This document shows positions 13,534 through 22,322 of a DNA stretch of 64,000 bases, piece after piece. Numbering within the stretch: the stretch's first letter is position 1; each line of letters starts with the position of its first letter. The stretch spans positions 20,086 through 84,085 of the IMG/VR virus record IMGVR_UViG_3300028400_000003. One strand, 5' to 3'. The notes beneath the pieces are model-generated. The model was given only the letters and a program-made list of their open reading frames with translations, was not told where the DNA came from and ran no database searches. A program made the position numbers and the translations under genes. The DNA is from a virus.

Positions 13534-14677
13534 ACCACGCCTCCCTGACAGCCGCATTACCCTGCCGCTCACCGTTTACGAGGCGGCTCAGCGCCGGATT
13601 GCGTATGTGTTTGACGAGTTTGACCACGTGGTTGTGGAGATGAGCGGCGGTAAGGATAGCACGGTGGTCTTCAACCTTGCGCTCCAAGAGGCGCAAAGGC
13701 GCGGGAGGCTACCGCTTACCGTAAGATGGCTTGACCAGGAGTTCGAGTGGCAGGCCACCGTGGACTACATGACGGCCATTTTCGAGCGTGATGATGTAAG
13801 GCCCGAATGGTTCCAGGTCGAAATGATTATGAGCAATGCGTCTTCTTCCTCAGAAGACCAGATCGTGGTTTGGGAAGAGGGCATGGAGGACAGGTGGATT
13901 CACCCGAGGCACCCGCTTTCGATCAAGGACAAGAGCCTGTTCCCAAAGCTCGACCGGTTCCACGCCTTCCTGAAAAAGGTAGACCGCTTCTTAAATCCTA
14001 ACAACCCGGTGGCCGTCTTCACTGGAATGCGGGCGGAAGAAAGCGCTGGCCGTAAAGCAGGGCTGACCACTCCCAGTTACAAGGGATGGGTTAGTTGGGC
14101 TAGCGCCCTTGACAAGCGGCGCAACCACTACGCTTTTCACCCGATATACGACTGGTCCGTGACGGATGTTTGGGGGGCCATTGCAAAGAACGGGTGGCCG
14201 TACAACCGTGTCTATGATTACCTGTTCGCCACCGGGAGGCCGCTCAGTCGTATGCGTGTCAGCAACCTAATCCACGAGAACGCCATTATTGACGCCCCCG
14301 TGTTACAGGAGTTCGAGCCTCGCACCTATGAGCGCATCGTGGCCCGCACCGGCGGTATTGACGCCATCGGCAAGGTTGGAAACGACTTCTTTAAGGTCGA
14401 GTTGCCGCCGATGTTTGGAAGCTGGGAAGAGTACACGGAATGGTTAGCGCCGAAGCTGATCACTGACCCGAAAAAGCTTGCCCGGTGGAAGAAGGAGGTA
14501 AGGACGTTCAGGGAGAAGCTTAGCGGCGCAATACCTGACGAGGCCATTAACAAATTCATCGTCAAGTCGTTGATACGCAACGACTGGGAAGGTGCCTGGT
14601 TGAAGATCAAGATGTCGCAGTGGTATTACAAGGCCCGGCAACGGGACCGTGGCGAGCTAGAGGGGGTCAATCAGTGA
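13526..14677 (+). CDS. PAPS-reductase-family protein (IbrA-like)
   Basis: 383 residues. The PP-loop SGGKDST at 40-46 binds the adenylate of PAPS/ATP in this family. Downstream motifs include FTGMRAEES and HPIYDWSVTDVW, characteristic of the larger DUF3440/IbrA branch. Relatives act in sulfate reduction and, as DndC, in DNA phosphorothioation. In phages the protein is almost always paired with a ParB-like partner, as here, where the two genes overlap (GTGA). A role in DNA modification or counter-defence is inferred, not shown. Confidence 0.85.
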   Translation: MSKPRLPDSRITLPLTVYEAAQRRIAYVFDEFDHVVVEMSGGKDSTVVFNLALQEAQRRGRLPLTVRWLDQEFEWQATVDYMTAIFERDDVRPEWFQVEMIMSNASSSSEDQIVVWEEGMEDRWIHPRHPLSIKDKSLFPKLDRFHAFLKKVDRFLNPNNPVAVFTGMRAEESAGRKAGLTTPSYKGWVSWASALDKRRNHYAFHPIYDWSVTDVWGAIAKNGWPYNRVYDYLFATGRPLSRMRVSNLIHENAIIDAPVLQEFEPRTYERIVARTGGIDAIGKVGNDFFKVELPPMFGSWEEYTEWLAPKLITDPKKLARWKKEVRTFREKLSGAIPDEAINKFIVKSLIRNDWEGAWLKIKMSQWYYKARQRDRGELEGVNQ

Positions 14678-15357
14678 GCAGCAAGGCGGCGATGGAAAAG
14701 GCTATAACGCAGTATGTGCAAGATGACCCTGACCGGCTGCAAGAGGTTCGTGACCTGCTTGCCAGGCTAAGCCCGTTCAAGGTCATGCCCGTGGACGCGG
14801 TGCGGTGGGTTCCGATTGGCAAGCTGGTTGCTAACGACTACAACCCCAACGCGGTGCCTCGCAGGGAGATGGCGCTGCTCTACCGCTCGATCAAGGAAGA
14901 CGGTATCACGCAGCCGATTGTCACGTTTTACGACTCCGATAAGGACCGCTACATCATCGTGGATGGCTTTCACCGTTATACGGTCATGCGGATGCATCCT
15001 GATTTGCTCAAGCATACGCAGGGTAGGGTTCCTGTTGTGGTCATTCAGAAGCCGCTCGTTGAGCGCATGGCCTCGACGGTTAGGCACAACCGGGCGCGGG
15101 GGAAGCATAGCGTGGCCGGTATGGCCAACCTGGTTTTCAAGATGCTAAGCGAGGGCGTAACCGATGCCGAGGTCTGCGAAAAGCTTGGACTCACCAGTGA
15201 GGAGCTTGTTAGGATCAAGTACGTTACCGGTTTTGCCAAGCTATACGAGGATGTGGAATATACCAACGCTTGGGAGCTTGATAGAATGACGAAGGCGCGT
15301 ACCGCCGCTGAAAAGAAAGGGGAACAGAAGATTTATGGGAAAAAGAGCCGTAGCTGA
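14674..15357 (+). CDS. ParB/sulfiredoxin-fold protein (IbrB-like)
   Basis: 227 residues from GTG 14674, after GAGGGGG and overlapping the previous stop. The ParB-like core begins with RWVPIGKLVANDYNPN, continues with SIKEDGITQPIV and contains VDGFHRYTV. A helical C-terminal part (DAEVCEKLGLTSEELVRIK) looks like an HTH. Paired with PAPS reductase it matches the IbrA/IbrB arrangement. Such proteins bind or hydrolyse nucleotides; the DNA target is unknown. Confidence 0.8.
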   Translation: MSSKAAMEKAITQYVQDDPDRLQEVRDLLARLSPFKVMPVDAVRWVPIGKLVANDYNPNAVPRREMALLYRSIKEDGITQPIVTFYDSDKDRYIIVDGFHRYTVMRMHPDLLKHTQGRVPVVVIQKPLVERMASTVRHNRARGKHSVAGMANLVFKMLSEGVTDAEVCEKLGLTSEELVRIKYVTGFAKLYEDVEYTNAWELDRMTKARTAAEKKGEQKIYGKKSRS

Positions 15358-15997
15358 GAATATCGAGGTCTGGCCGCTGGACAAGATCAAGCCGTACTGG
15401 AGGAACCCGCGTAAGATTGACCGCAAGGCCATCGAGGCCGTTAAGGCCTCCATTGCTGAATACGGTTATGTACAGCCGATTGTTGTTGACGCCGAGGGGA
15501 TTATAGTTATTGGACACGTTCGTTATAGGGCCTTGCAGGAGTTGAAGGTCAAAGAGGTTCAGGTGATCGTTGCCGATCTTCCAGAAGAAAAAATCAAGTC
15601 GCTTAGGCTCGTTGACAACCGGGTTGGCGAGTTGAGCCGTTGGGATGAAGACAAGCTGTTCCAGGAGCTTGCAGAGCTAGTGGGCGAAGCTACTGAGGTC
15701 ACCGCCTTCTTTCCGGAATTCGACCTTCCAGACGTTGACGCTATTGTGGACACTCTAGGCGACATCGGGGCCGATCTTGTACAAGCGCAAGAGGGCGAAA
15801 GCGCCGGCTCCGACGATGACCCGTACTCCGTTAGCAACGCCGATATCGTCAACGCCGAGGTGAAGCTGGAAACCGCCCCGGCTTCACAGAAACCGGCCGA
15901 TCACACCGTACAGGTCACATGCCCGCATTGCGGCGAGGAGTTCGGGGTTGACGTGAAGCGTCTGATGCTCATCCTCGAGTCCCAGAAGCAGCGCTAG
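15335..15997 (+). CDS. second ParB-like protein with C-terminal zinc ribbon
   Basis: 220 residues, overlapping the first ParB-like gene by 23 bases in another frame. Core motifs are LDKIKPYWRNPRKI, SIAEYGYVQPIVV and GHVRYRAL. The C-terminus carries TCPHCGEEFGV, a CxxC that could bind zinc with another partner. In many phages such a gene directly precedes the small terminase, as here. It may bind DNA near the packaging site or act as a ParB-like nuclease; both are inferences. Confidence 0.8.
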   Translation: MGKRAVAENIEVWPLDKIKPYWRNPRKIDRKAIEAVKASIAEYGYVQPIVVDAEGIIVIGHVRYRALQELKVKEVQVIVADLPEEKIKSLRLVDNRVGELSRWDEDKLFQELAELVGEATEVTAFFPEFDLPDVDAIVDTLGDIGADLVQAQEGESAGSDDDPYSVSNADIVNAEVKLETAPASQKPADHTVQVTCPHCGEEFGVDVKRLMLILESQKQR

Positions 15998-16008
15998 CCT
16001 CAAGCATT

Positions 16009-16041
16009 GGGCGGGTGGTTAATGGCCGCCCGCCTTTATTG
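16009..16041 (+). terminator. intrinsic terminator before terminase genes
   Basis: GGCGGGTGG (16010-16018) pairs with CCGCCCGCC (16026-16034), including one G-U pair, followed by TTTATTGTT. It separates the ParB operon from the packaging genes. Confidence 0.75.
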
Positions 16042-16044
16042 TTG

Positions 16045-16050
16045 TAATAT
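16045..16050 (+). promoter_or_regulatory. -10 element of leaderless terminase gene
   Basis: TAATAT ends six bases before ATG 16057, immediately after the terminator; no ribosome site. No convincing -35. Confidence 0.5.
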
Positions 16051-16056
16051 ACAGGT

Positions 16057-16590
16057 ATGACGAGAAAGGGCGGGAAGCCTAGGAAGAAAGCCAAGGACTC
16101 GCTTGATCCACAGGCACGTGAGGGCATACGCCTGGAGTACGTAACGCGCAACGCGAGCCTGAGCAGCCTGGCCAACCGTCACAACGTACCCCTGGAAGAG
16201 CTACGGAGCATAGCCGATGAAGAGGGCTGGCACGGTCAGCGTGATGAGTATTGGCGCGGGGTGTACACGGACGTCATTCACGCTACTCGCGCGGCTACGG
16301 CCAACCTAATGGCCGGTACGGTTAGCTCCGCCGATAGGTTGGTGCGTTGGGCCAAGGAGCAGATGGCGGTCAACGAAAAGACGGGCGAGGTCAGAATTGG
16401 CCCTGACCAAGTAATTGATATCGCCAGGGCGATCAGGGTCTCCCTTGACGTGCTCAAGTTTACACTTGGAGAGCCTGACAGCCTGGTAGTTTCCACAGGG
16501 GTTGAACCGGCGGTAAAAAGTTACGTCATGGAGGAGGCGGCTCGCGCGTTGAAGGACATTATCGGCGAAGACGACGGTGACGATGAATGA
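16057..16590 (+). CDS. terminase small subunit
   Basis: 177 residues. The N-terminus is very basic (TRKGGKPRKKAKD). A helix-turn-helix-like region follows (LEYVTRNASLSSLANRHNVP) and then a helical domain. It overlaps the large terminase gene by four bases. Small terminases bind the packaging site and load the large subunit. The call rests on position, HTH and size. The gene is apparently leaderless. Confidence 0.75.
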   Translation: MTRKGGKPRKKAKDSLDPQAREGIRLEYVTRNASLSSLANRHNVPLEELRSIADEEGWHGQRDEYWRGVYTDVIHATRAATANLMAGTVSSADRLVRWAKEQMAVNEKTGEVRIGPDQVIDIARAIRVSLDVLKFTLGEPDSLVVSTGVEPAVKSYVMEEAARALKDIIGEDDGDDE

Positions 16591-18122
16591 AGTGGTTCCT
16601 GGAAGAGCTAGCCCGCAGGGGCGACGTATCCCTAGACAAGATCGCCGAAGCCCTGGAAAACCCGCACAAGGTCGAGGAGCTTGTGCGGCTGGCCAGTCAC
16701 TTCGACGCCGTGGCGTTCGGGTTGCGCTTCCTACCTCACCATTTTCGTTCTCCGCCAGCGCCCTTTCATTACGTTATCAGTGAACGATTGGCGAAGCGTG
16801 ACTACTATGCCGTAGCCGCGCCGCGCGGTCATGCTAAGTCAACGCTGGTAGGTCTAGCCCATCCGCTGCTTGAAGCGGCTTCGGGGCGGGCGAAGTTTAT
16901 CTTGCTCATCGGGGCTGATGCCGGGGCGGCAGAGGACCGCCTTGAGGATGTGCTTAACGAGTTGGCCGATAACGACGCATTGCTCGATGAATTCCCACAC
17001 CTGCGGCCGCCTGATCCCGGCGAGTTGAAAAAATGGGCCAAGGCGCGAAAGAAGTTTAAGCAAAGGCGCTCCGACTTTGTGTCCGTAGGCGGCATCCGCT
17101 TTTCTGCAAGGGGTGCGGGCCAGGCGCTACGTGGCATGAAGCAGGGAGCGCAGCGGCCCGATCTGATTATCCTCGATGACGTTGACACGGATCAGCGCTG
17201 CGACAGCCCCCGCCAGCTGGTCAAGCTAGCCCGGTGGTTTGATACGGTGATCATGAACCTGGAAGGGGTCGAGCGGGCACGTATTCGTATTGCGGGAACA
17301 AAATTGTGCCACCGGGCGTTGATATCGCAGCTGGTTGAAAGGTGGCACGGGGACACGTTCAAGGCCATTGTTGACGAGGAGCGAGGCAAAACGTTATGGC
17401 CTGCGGTATGGCCGTATGAGCGCCTGATCGAGAAACGGGATGGCGGCTATGATGATGATGGTTCATGGGTCCAGGGTATCGGTCCGCGCCGTTTTGCACG
17501 GGAATATCAGAACGACCCCGCGTCCGAAGATGAGACGTTTTTGACGGAAGAACAGGTAACGTTTGTGGCCACGCCGCCACCTGGCTATCCCAAGTCTGGA
17601 TACTACACAGCAGGGCTTGACCTGGCAGTAGGTATGAGTGAAAAATCATCACAGAATGCGATAGTCCTAATGTGGCACAGCCCGGCAAACGTTACCTACA
17701 TCATTGCCGCTGAAAGATGGCGCGGTGTGGCGGGACTCGAGGACCGGGTGCGTCGCTTCATCGAGGAGAACGCCCTGCAAACACCACGGTTGATTGCCGT
17801 CGAGGCCGTACAGTATCAGATGAAAGCCGTACTCGATCTTACCAGCGCCATGCCCTACCGTTTCGTTCCCGTGCATCCGGACCGCAGCAAATCGGCGCGG
17901 TTTGCGCTCATAGCGGACCGCTTCGTCAACGGCCAGATCACGATGCTCAACGGCCTTCCCACCTGGTTCAAGGAGGAGCTGTTTTCGTTCCCTATTGGAA
18001 CCTTCACCTGGGACGGCATAGACGCTACGGTATACGCCTATCTAGCTAAGTTTGAAAAGGGGAGGAGCAAGAGGATGTCAACGGCCATACTGCAACCTAG
18101 CGGAGGGGGTGACTGGCAGTGA
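16587..18122 (+). CDS. terminase large subunit
   Basis: 511 residues. The ATPase has a Walker A-type APRGHAKST at 78-86 and Walker B LIILDDVD at 193-200. The RNase H-like nuclease domain begins at GLDLAVG (Asp345), followed by VEAVQYQ and a late Asp in IDATVYAYL. The enzyme powers DNA packaging into the prohead and cuts the concatemer. It overlaps both neighbours by four bases. Confidence 0.93.
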   Translation: MKWFLEELARRGDVSLDKIAEALENPHKVEELVRLASHFDAVAFGLRFLPHHFRSPPAPFHYVISERLAKRDYYAVAAPRGHAKSTLVGLAHPLLEAASGRAKFILLIGADAGAAEDRLEDVLNELADNDALLDEFPHLRPPDPGELKKWAKARKKFKQRRSDFVSVGGIRFSARGAGQALRGMKQGAQRPDLIILDDVDTDQRCDSPRQLVKLARWFDTVIMNLEGVERARIRIAGTKLCHRALISQLVERWHGDTFKAIVDEERGKTLWPAVWPYERLIEKRDGGYDDDGSWVQGIGPRRFAREYQNDPASEDETFLTEEQVTFVATPPPGYPKSGYYTAGLDLAVGMSEKSSQNAIVLMWHSPANVTYIIAAERWRGVAGLEDRVRRFIEENALQTPRLIAVEAVQYQMKAVLDLTSAMPYRFVPVHPDRSKSARFALIADRFVNGQITMLNGLPTWFKEELFSFPIGTFTWDGIDATVYAYLAKFEKGRSKRMSTAILQPSGGGDWQ

Positions 18123-19483
18123 GGATAAGGGAGGGCATTACGATACCGCAGCCCCTTGGCGAGTCAACCCTAGACTCCGTTGGGTTTACCGTCTACCGTG
18201 GAACGCTCACGCAGAACACCATGACGCTCGCCCAAAACATGCTGCAAGCGTACAAGGCTGGCAGCACGATCAGCCGGGTGGTCAACCAGATCGTTGAGCA
18301 GGTCATGGCCGATGGCAATATTGCGCCGGCCATCCAGGCACCCGAAAAGATCAGTGAACCCTTGCAGGGGTGGTGGAATAGCGAGAGCATCACGCACCTG
18401 CTACGCCAGTCGTTCAAGGAATACCTGTTAAGCGGTGAGGTGTGGTTGTACGTGCCTCGCCGAAACAAGAAGGAAGGTGTCAAGGTCTACACGCTGGTTC
18501 CGTGGTATATCAACACCGTTGAGGGCACCAGCGCTCGGGCATGGAGCAAGGCGAGTTACGTCAACGCCAAGACCGGCGAAAACTATCCGCTCACCCCTGA
18601 AAACACCGTTTTCGTTGCGCACGATGCCCTGTTCGGCGAGTTGCGCGGCATCACCCCGTTCGCCTCACTCTACTTCGCCACGCAGACGTATGAGGACTGG
18701 TTGCAAGGCCGCATCAGGATTAACCGGCTATCGGGCAACATTATCGGCAAGATGCATTTCCCGGACCTTGAAAGCGCCGCGTCGAGCCTACTCAACGCGC
18801 GGGTGGTGCATGATCCCGATGGAGACTACCTTGAGGTAGATGGCCCGGTGGAAATACCTAAGCCGGGCACGATGGCCGTATTGATCGGCGAGGGCTCGGA
18901 CTTTCAACTGGTGACGCCCAACGTCGGCGCTTCGACGGCTAAGGACGACGGTGAAGCCATATGGCGTATGGTGATTGAGGCCACCCGCCTGCCTGAGTTT
19001 TTGTCTGGTTGGGGTAGGGGCGTTAACGTGGCCACCGCACGGGTACAGTACCCGTTCGCCGTTCGCATGATGCTGGCCCTCCGGGATGAGTTTGACGATG
19101 CCATCCAGATGATGGTGCGACTGGTGCTACAACGCTTTGCGCAAAACCGCATCATACCCCCGACGTGGCGCGATGATAACGGCAACGAGTGGACCCCGGC
19201 CACGGTTCCAGTGCACATTAGCTGGCCCGAGGTTCGCGAGCTTGACTTCGACGCTATCAGCCGCACGGTGCTGGAGCTGCTAAAGCTTCAGGTGATTGAT
19301 CCTTCGGCCGGGTTGTACATGCTCGGGTGGAGCAAGGACGAGCTAGAGCAGATCGCAATGGCGAACGAGGCCGTAGGCGGCGCAACCGATCCCAGCAAGA
19401 TAGCCCAAACGATACAGGAGGCGCTAAATGCCTGGCTTGAGCAAAAGCTTAACGAAGGGGCACCTGATACTAGCGCTGACTGA
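18119..19483 (+). CDS. portal protein
   Basis: 454 residues. Directly follows the large terminase and has portal-family features: an early SRVVNQIVEQVMADG region, a central EIPKPGTMAVLIGEG segment and a long helical C-terminus rich in Ala/Glu. The portal forms the dodecameric DNA channel at one capsid vertex. The 3' end overlaps the next gene by 56 bases. Confidence 0.88.
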   Translation: MRIREGITIPQPLGESTLDSVGFTVYRGTLTQNTMTLAQNMLQAYKAGSTISRVVNQIVEQVMADGNIAPAIQAPEKISEPLQGWWNSESITHLLRQSFKEYLLSGEVWLYVPRRNKKEGVKVYTLVPWYINTVEGTSARAWSKASYVNAKTGENYPLTPENTVFVAHDALFGELRGITPFASLYFATQTYEDWLQGRIRINRLSGNIIGKMHFPDLESAASSLLNARVVHDPDGDYLEVDGPVEIPKPGTMAVLIGEGSDFQLVTPNVGASTAKDDGEAIWRMVIEATRLPEFLSGWGRGVNVATARVQYPFAVRMMLALRDEFDDAIQMMVRLVLQRFAQNRIIPPTWRDDNGNEWTPATVPVHISWPEVRELDFDAISRTVLELLKLQVIDPSAGLYMLGWSKDELEQIAMANEAVGGATDPSKIAQTIQEALNAWLEQKLNEGAPDTSAD

Positions 19484-20273
19484 ACGCAGACCGCCGCCGC
19501 GAAAGGTGGCCAAGGAGCACAAGCGGGTTCGTGAGGTCTATGACCGGACGGCTGAGCGGTTTGTTGGGGTTTACGAGCGCCAAGCCTACCCTACGATCCT
19601 CGACTACATTGCGCGGGGGTATACGGATGACGCCCTGCTTCAGTCGCTTGCTGTTAGCCTCATGACAGACTGGCCAGCCGAACGGCTGGCCGCCCTGGAT
19701 GACTTCACTAAGGTTTTCCTCAGTAACCTGCTTTACGGGTACAACTACGGGGCGCAAATTCAGTACCGCGCGATTGGGGGCAAGGGTAAGTTTGAACTAA
19801 AGAACCTTGCCGAGCTTGAGCGCCTGGAACGGCGGGCCGTTTCCATGTCCAGGTACGCCGTCGTTCGCACGCTTGAGCGCAAGCTATTCATGTGGACCAC
19901 ATCGGGGGTACTGGCCGGTTACAAACCCTCAGAGGTCCCCATGAATTACGGCTACTTGGTTGACGTGAGTCATAAGGTTGGGATACTCGGAGGCTACAAC
20001 GAAGGGCGTAGCCGGGTGGTTAAGAAGTCTTGGAAAGGGGGTGAGATGCAGAAAACATGGGCACACGCCGGGGCCGATCTTAAGAGGCGGGATAGCCACG
20101 TGGCCGTCGAGGGCATGACCATTGGCCTCGAAGAGCTTTTCCCAGTGGCCAACGGGGTGAAATACCCGCACGACTGGGAGAATGCGGGGTGTGACGAGTG
20201 GTGCAACTGCCACTGCTATGTTGAGTACGTTCCTGGCCGCAACGCTACCGTTGAGCCGTGGAATGGAGAATAG
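19428..20273 (+). CDS. minor head protein (Mu gpF/SPP1 gp7-like)
   Basis: 281 residues from ATG 19428, with AGGAGG seven bases upstream inside the portal gene. Near the end WAHAGADLKRRDSHVAVEG and the Cys-rich DEWCNCHCYVEYV match the C-terminal pattern of head morphogenesis proteins. These attach to the portal and assist prohead assembly or DNA ejection. Position between portal and protease supports this. Confidence 0.75.
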   Translation: MPGLSKSLTKGHLILALTERRPPPRKVAKEHKRVREVYDRTAERFVGVYERQAYPTILDYIARGYTDDALLQSLAVSLMTDWPAERLAALDDFTKVFLSNLLYGYNYGAQIQYRAIGGKGKFELKNLAELERLERRAVSMSRYAVVRTLERKLFMWTTSGVLAGYKPSEVPMNYGYLVDVSHKVGILGGYNEGRSRVVKKSWKGGEMQKTWAHAGADLKRRDSHVAVEGMTIGLEELFPVANGVKYPHDWENAGCDEWCNCHCYVEYVPGRNATVEPWNGE

Positions 20274-20285
20274 GGGGTTAGTAAT

Positions 20286-21935
20286 GTGAGCAAGGGAAGA
20301 ATCTTGAAGGAGCAGGCTATCGGCTACGTCCTGCTAGAGCAGGAGGGCAACGGTAGCCCGGTGGCCAAAGTTACCCTAATCAAGGCGGGGCTTTCCCTGA
20401 ACAATGTGAATTACCCGCCTGACGTGCTGGCCGCAGCCGCTCACCTGTACAACGACAAGCCTTGCATGCTGGATCATAGCTGGTCACCAAGCGTGCGTGA
20501 CATTGCGGGTTGGTTCCGAAATGCCCGCTGGAACGCACAGGATCAGGCCATCGAGGCCGATCTGTACCTGCTCGACACGCAGGCGGGGCGGGTGCTGCTT
20601 GAGCTTGCGCGTGAGGAGCAGCGGCTTCGTGCTGAGGGTAACATTGGCGAAGGCAGCCGGTTGTTCGGGCTCAGTCACCAGGTCTTTGGCGACGTGGAGG
20701 TTGTAACGGACGAGGGCGGTAACGAGTACGTAAACGTCCGTGAGATCACTGAGGTTATGAGCGTTGACGCCGTGGCCTTCCCCGCCGCCAATGGCGAGGT
20801 TAAGGAGTTGCACGAAAGCGCCGATAACCCCGAAAAGACCTGCATGAGCGCCGAACAGTTTGGCCGAGTCCTAGAGGAAGCCATGAAGCGAGCTACCGAA
20901 GGTGGGGATCGGCTTGCCGAACGCGCCACCCGGTTCCGTGACCTGCCGCTTGCCGAACGCGCCCGCCCCTGGAACGGAGCGGCAGCCCGTCAGCGTCTCC
21001 GCAAATGGGCGAGTGAAGACGGCTCGGGTAACACGGATACGATTGACTGGCGCAAGTACCGTTGGGGCTTCTTCTGGTATGACCATACCGATCCCGAGAG
21101 GCTTGGCAGCTACAAACTGCCTTTTGCTGACGTGCTCGGGGGCACGATCCGCGCTATTCCACGGGGCATCTTCGCCGCTGCCGGGGTAGTGAGCGGGGCG
21201 AGGGGCGGCCCCGACATACCGGAAGAAGACATGGCGGGCGTCAAGCGCCACATTTCGGCCTACTACCGCAAGATGCGGGACGAGTGGGACGACCCCAACC
21301 TGATGCCGCCGTGGGAGCGCGAAGAGTCGAGGCCAACCGATGAAGAGGCTGCGGCCTTTATCGAGGCCTTTGGGCTCGATGCGTTCGTTGAAACCTTCGG
21401 CTACTCTCCCAGCACTAGCGGGGGTGAAGCAATCGAGGAGCAGCACGATGAGAGTAAGGAGGAAGAAGCCATGAGTGAAGCCAACAAGAATCCGGAAGCA
21501 AAGACACCTGAAACCGCGCCGATGCCTGACGAAAAAGGTATCCGCGAGCAGGTGGCCGAGGAGTTCGCCGAAAAGCTTCGGGGGCTCGTTGAGGAGAACA
21601 AGCAGCTTCAGGAAGAGGTCGAGGCCCTGAAGGAGCAGATCAAGGCCTTCGAGGAGGAGAAGGCGGCGGCCGAACGCGCGGCCAAGCTCGAAGAGATGTT
21701 CCTGGCGGCCGGGATCGAGGGGGCCGCTCGCGAGGTGCTTGAGGGCGTCGTGAGCGACCTTCCGCTTGAAAAGGCCGAAAAGGTCATTAAGCTGGCCGCT
21801 GGAACCGAGCCCAAGGAAGCTGACCCCGCGCCCAAGAAGCGGGTTCAGGAGGGCACGGAAGAGGCGAGCCCAACCGACCTTGGACGCAAATACGCTGAGC
21901 AGGTCTTCGGCCTCAAGGTCGAGGAAGCAAACTAA
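20286..21935 (+). CDS. prohead protease with C-terminal scaffold
   Basis: 549 residues from GTG 20286 (GGGGG nine bases upstream). Residues 1-180 resemble a prohead maturation protease, including MLDHSW and SRLFGLSHQVFG with candidate His/Ser residues. Residues ~210-350 hold an inserted domain (DWRKYRWGFFWYDHTD, GGPDIPEEDMAGVKRH) seen in other phage protease or capsid proteins. From ~390 an acidic coiled coil (LVEENKQLQEEVEALKEQ) looks like scaffold. The fusion resembles lambda C/Nu3, supported by an internal start at 21471. Confidence 0.8.
   Translation: MSKGRILKEQAIGYVLLEQEGNGSPVAKVTLIKAGLSLNNVNYPPDVLAAAAHLYNDKPCMLDHSWSPSVRDIAGWFRNARWNAQDQAIEADLYLLDTQAGRVLLELAREEQRLRAEGNIGEGSRLFGLSHQVFGDVEVVTDEGGNEYVNVREITEVMSVDAVAFPAANGEVKELHESADNPEKTCMSAEQFGRVLEEAMKRATEGGDRLAERATRFRDLPLAERARPWNGAAARQRLRKWASEDGSGNTDTIDWRKYRWGFFWYDHTDPERLGSYKLPFADVLGGTIRAIPRGIFAAAGVVSGARGGPDIPEEDMAGVKRHISAYYRKMRDEWDDPNLMPPWEREESRPTDEEAAAFIEAFGLDAFVETFGYSPSTSGGEAIEEQHDESKEEEAMSEANKNPEAKTPETAPMPDEKGIREQVAEEFAEKLRGLVEENKQLQEEVEALKEQIKAFEEEKAAAERAAKLEEMFLAAGIEGAAREVLEGVVSDLPLEKAEKVIKLAAGTEPKEADPAPKKRVQEGTEEASPTDLGRKYAEQVFGLKVEEAN
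21471..21935 (+). CDS. scaffold protein from internal in-frame start
   Basis: ATG 21471 lies in frame within the protease gene and is preceded by AAGGAGG eight bases upstream, a stronger site than the parent gene's. Initiation here would give a 154-residue acidic coiled-coil protein (MSEANKNPEAKTPE start) as free scaffold, like lambda Nu3. Confidence 0.65.
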   Translation: MSEANKNPEAKTPETAPMPDEKGIREQVAEEFAEKLRGLVEENKQLQEEVEALKEQIKAFEEEKAAAERAAKLEEMFLAAGIEGAAREVLEGVVSDLPLEKAEKVIKLAAGTEPKEADPAPKKRVQEGTEEASPTDLGRKYAEQVFGLKVEEAN

Positions 21936-21950
21936 TGGAGGTGAATGAGC

Positions 21951-22298
21951 ATGGCAACCAAGACATACATTAGCGGTCCCGTTGCACACGTTCGCGTCAA
22001 CGTCGGCGCGGCCAGCTACTCGAAGGGTGACTTTTACAAGGCCGGGCGTCTTAGCGGCTTTGTGGTCACGGAACCCGACAGCAGCGGCGATATGATTATC
22101 GCCGTCGAGGGCGTTTTCATCGTGCCCTTCCTTGGCACCAACGCGGTGGTTGCGGGTGACGTGGTTGAGTACAACTCCGGAAGCGCGGCCTTCGAGAAAC
22201 CCGCCACCCCTACCGCCGCAGACGCCATTGTGCTTGAGGACCACGCAGCGGCCAATGGAACCCTCAAGGTTCTGCTTGTTCCCGGACTGAAGCTCTAG
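21951..22298 (+). CDS. capsid decoration protein (DUF2190-like)
   Basis: 115 residues from ATG 21951; GGAGG lies nine bases upstream, while ATG 21945 is too close to it. A beta-rich protein with AGDVVEYNSGSAAFEKP and VLLVPGLKL, typical of DUF2190/cement proteins that stabilise the capsid surface. Located between scaffold and major capsid genes, as is usual. Confidence 0.75.
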   Translation: MATKTYISGPVAHVRVNVGAASYSKGDFYKAGRLSGFVVTEPDSSGDMIIAVEGVFIVPFLGTNAVVAGDVVEYNSGSAAFEKPATPTAADAIVLEDHAAANGTLKVLLVPGLKL

Positions 22299-22322
22299 GT
22301 TGAGTGAGAGGAGAGTAACGAC

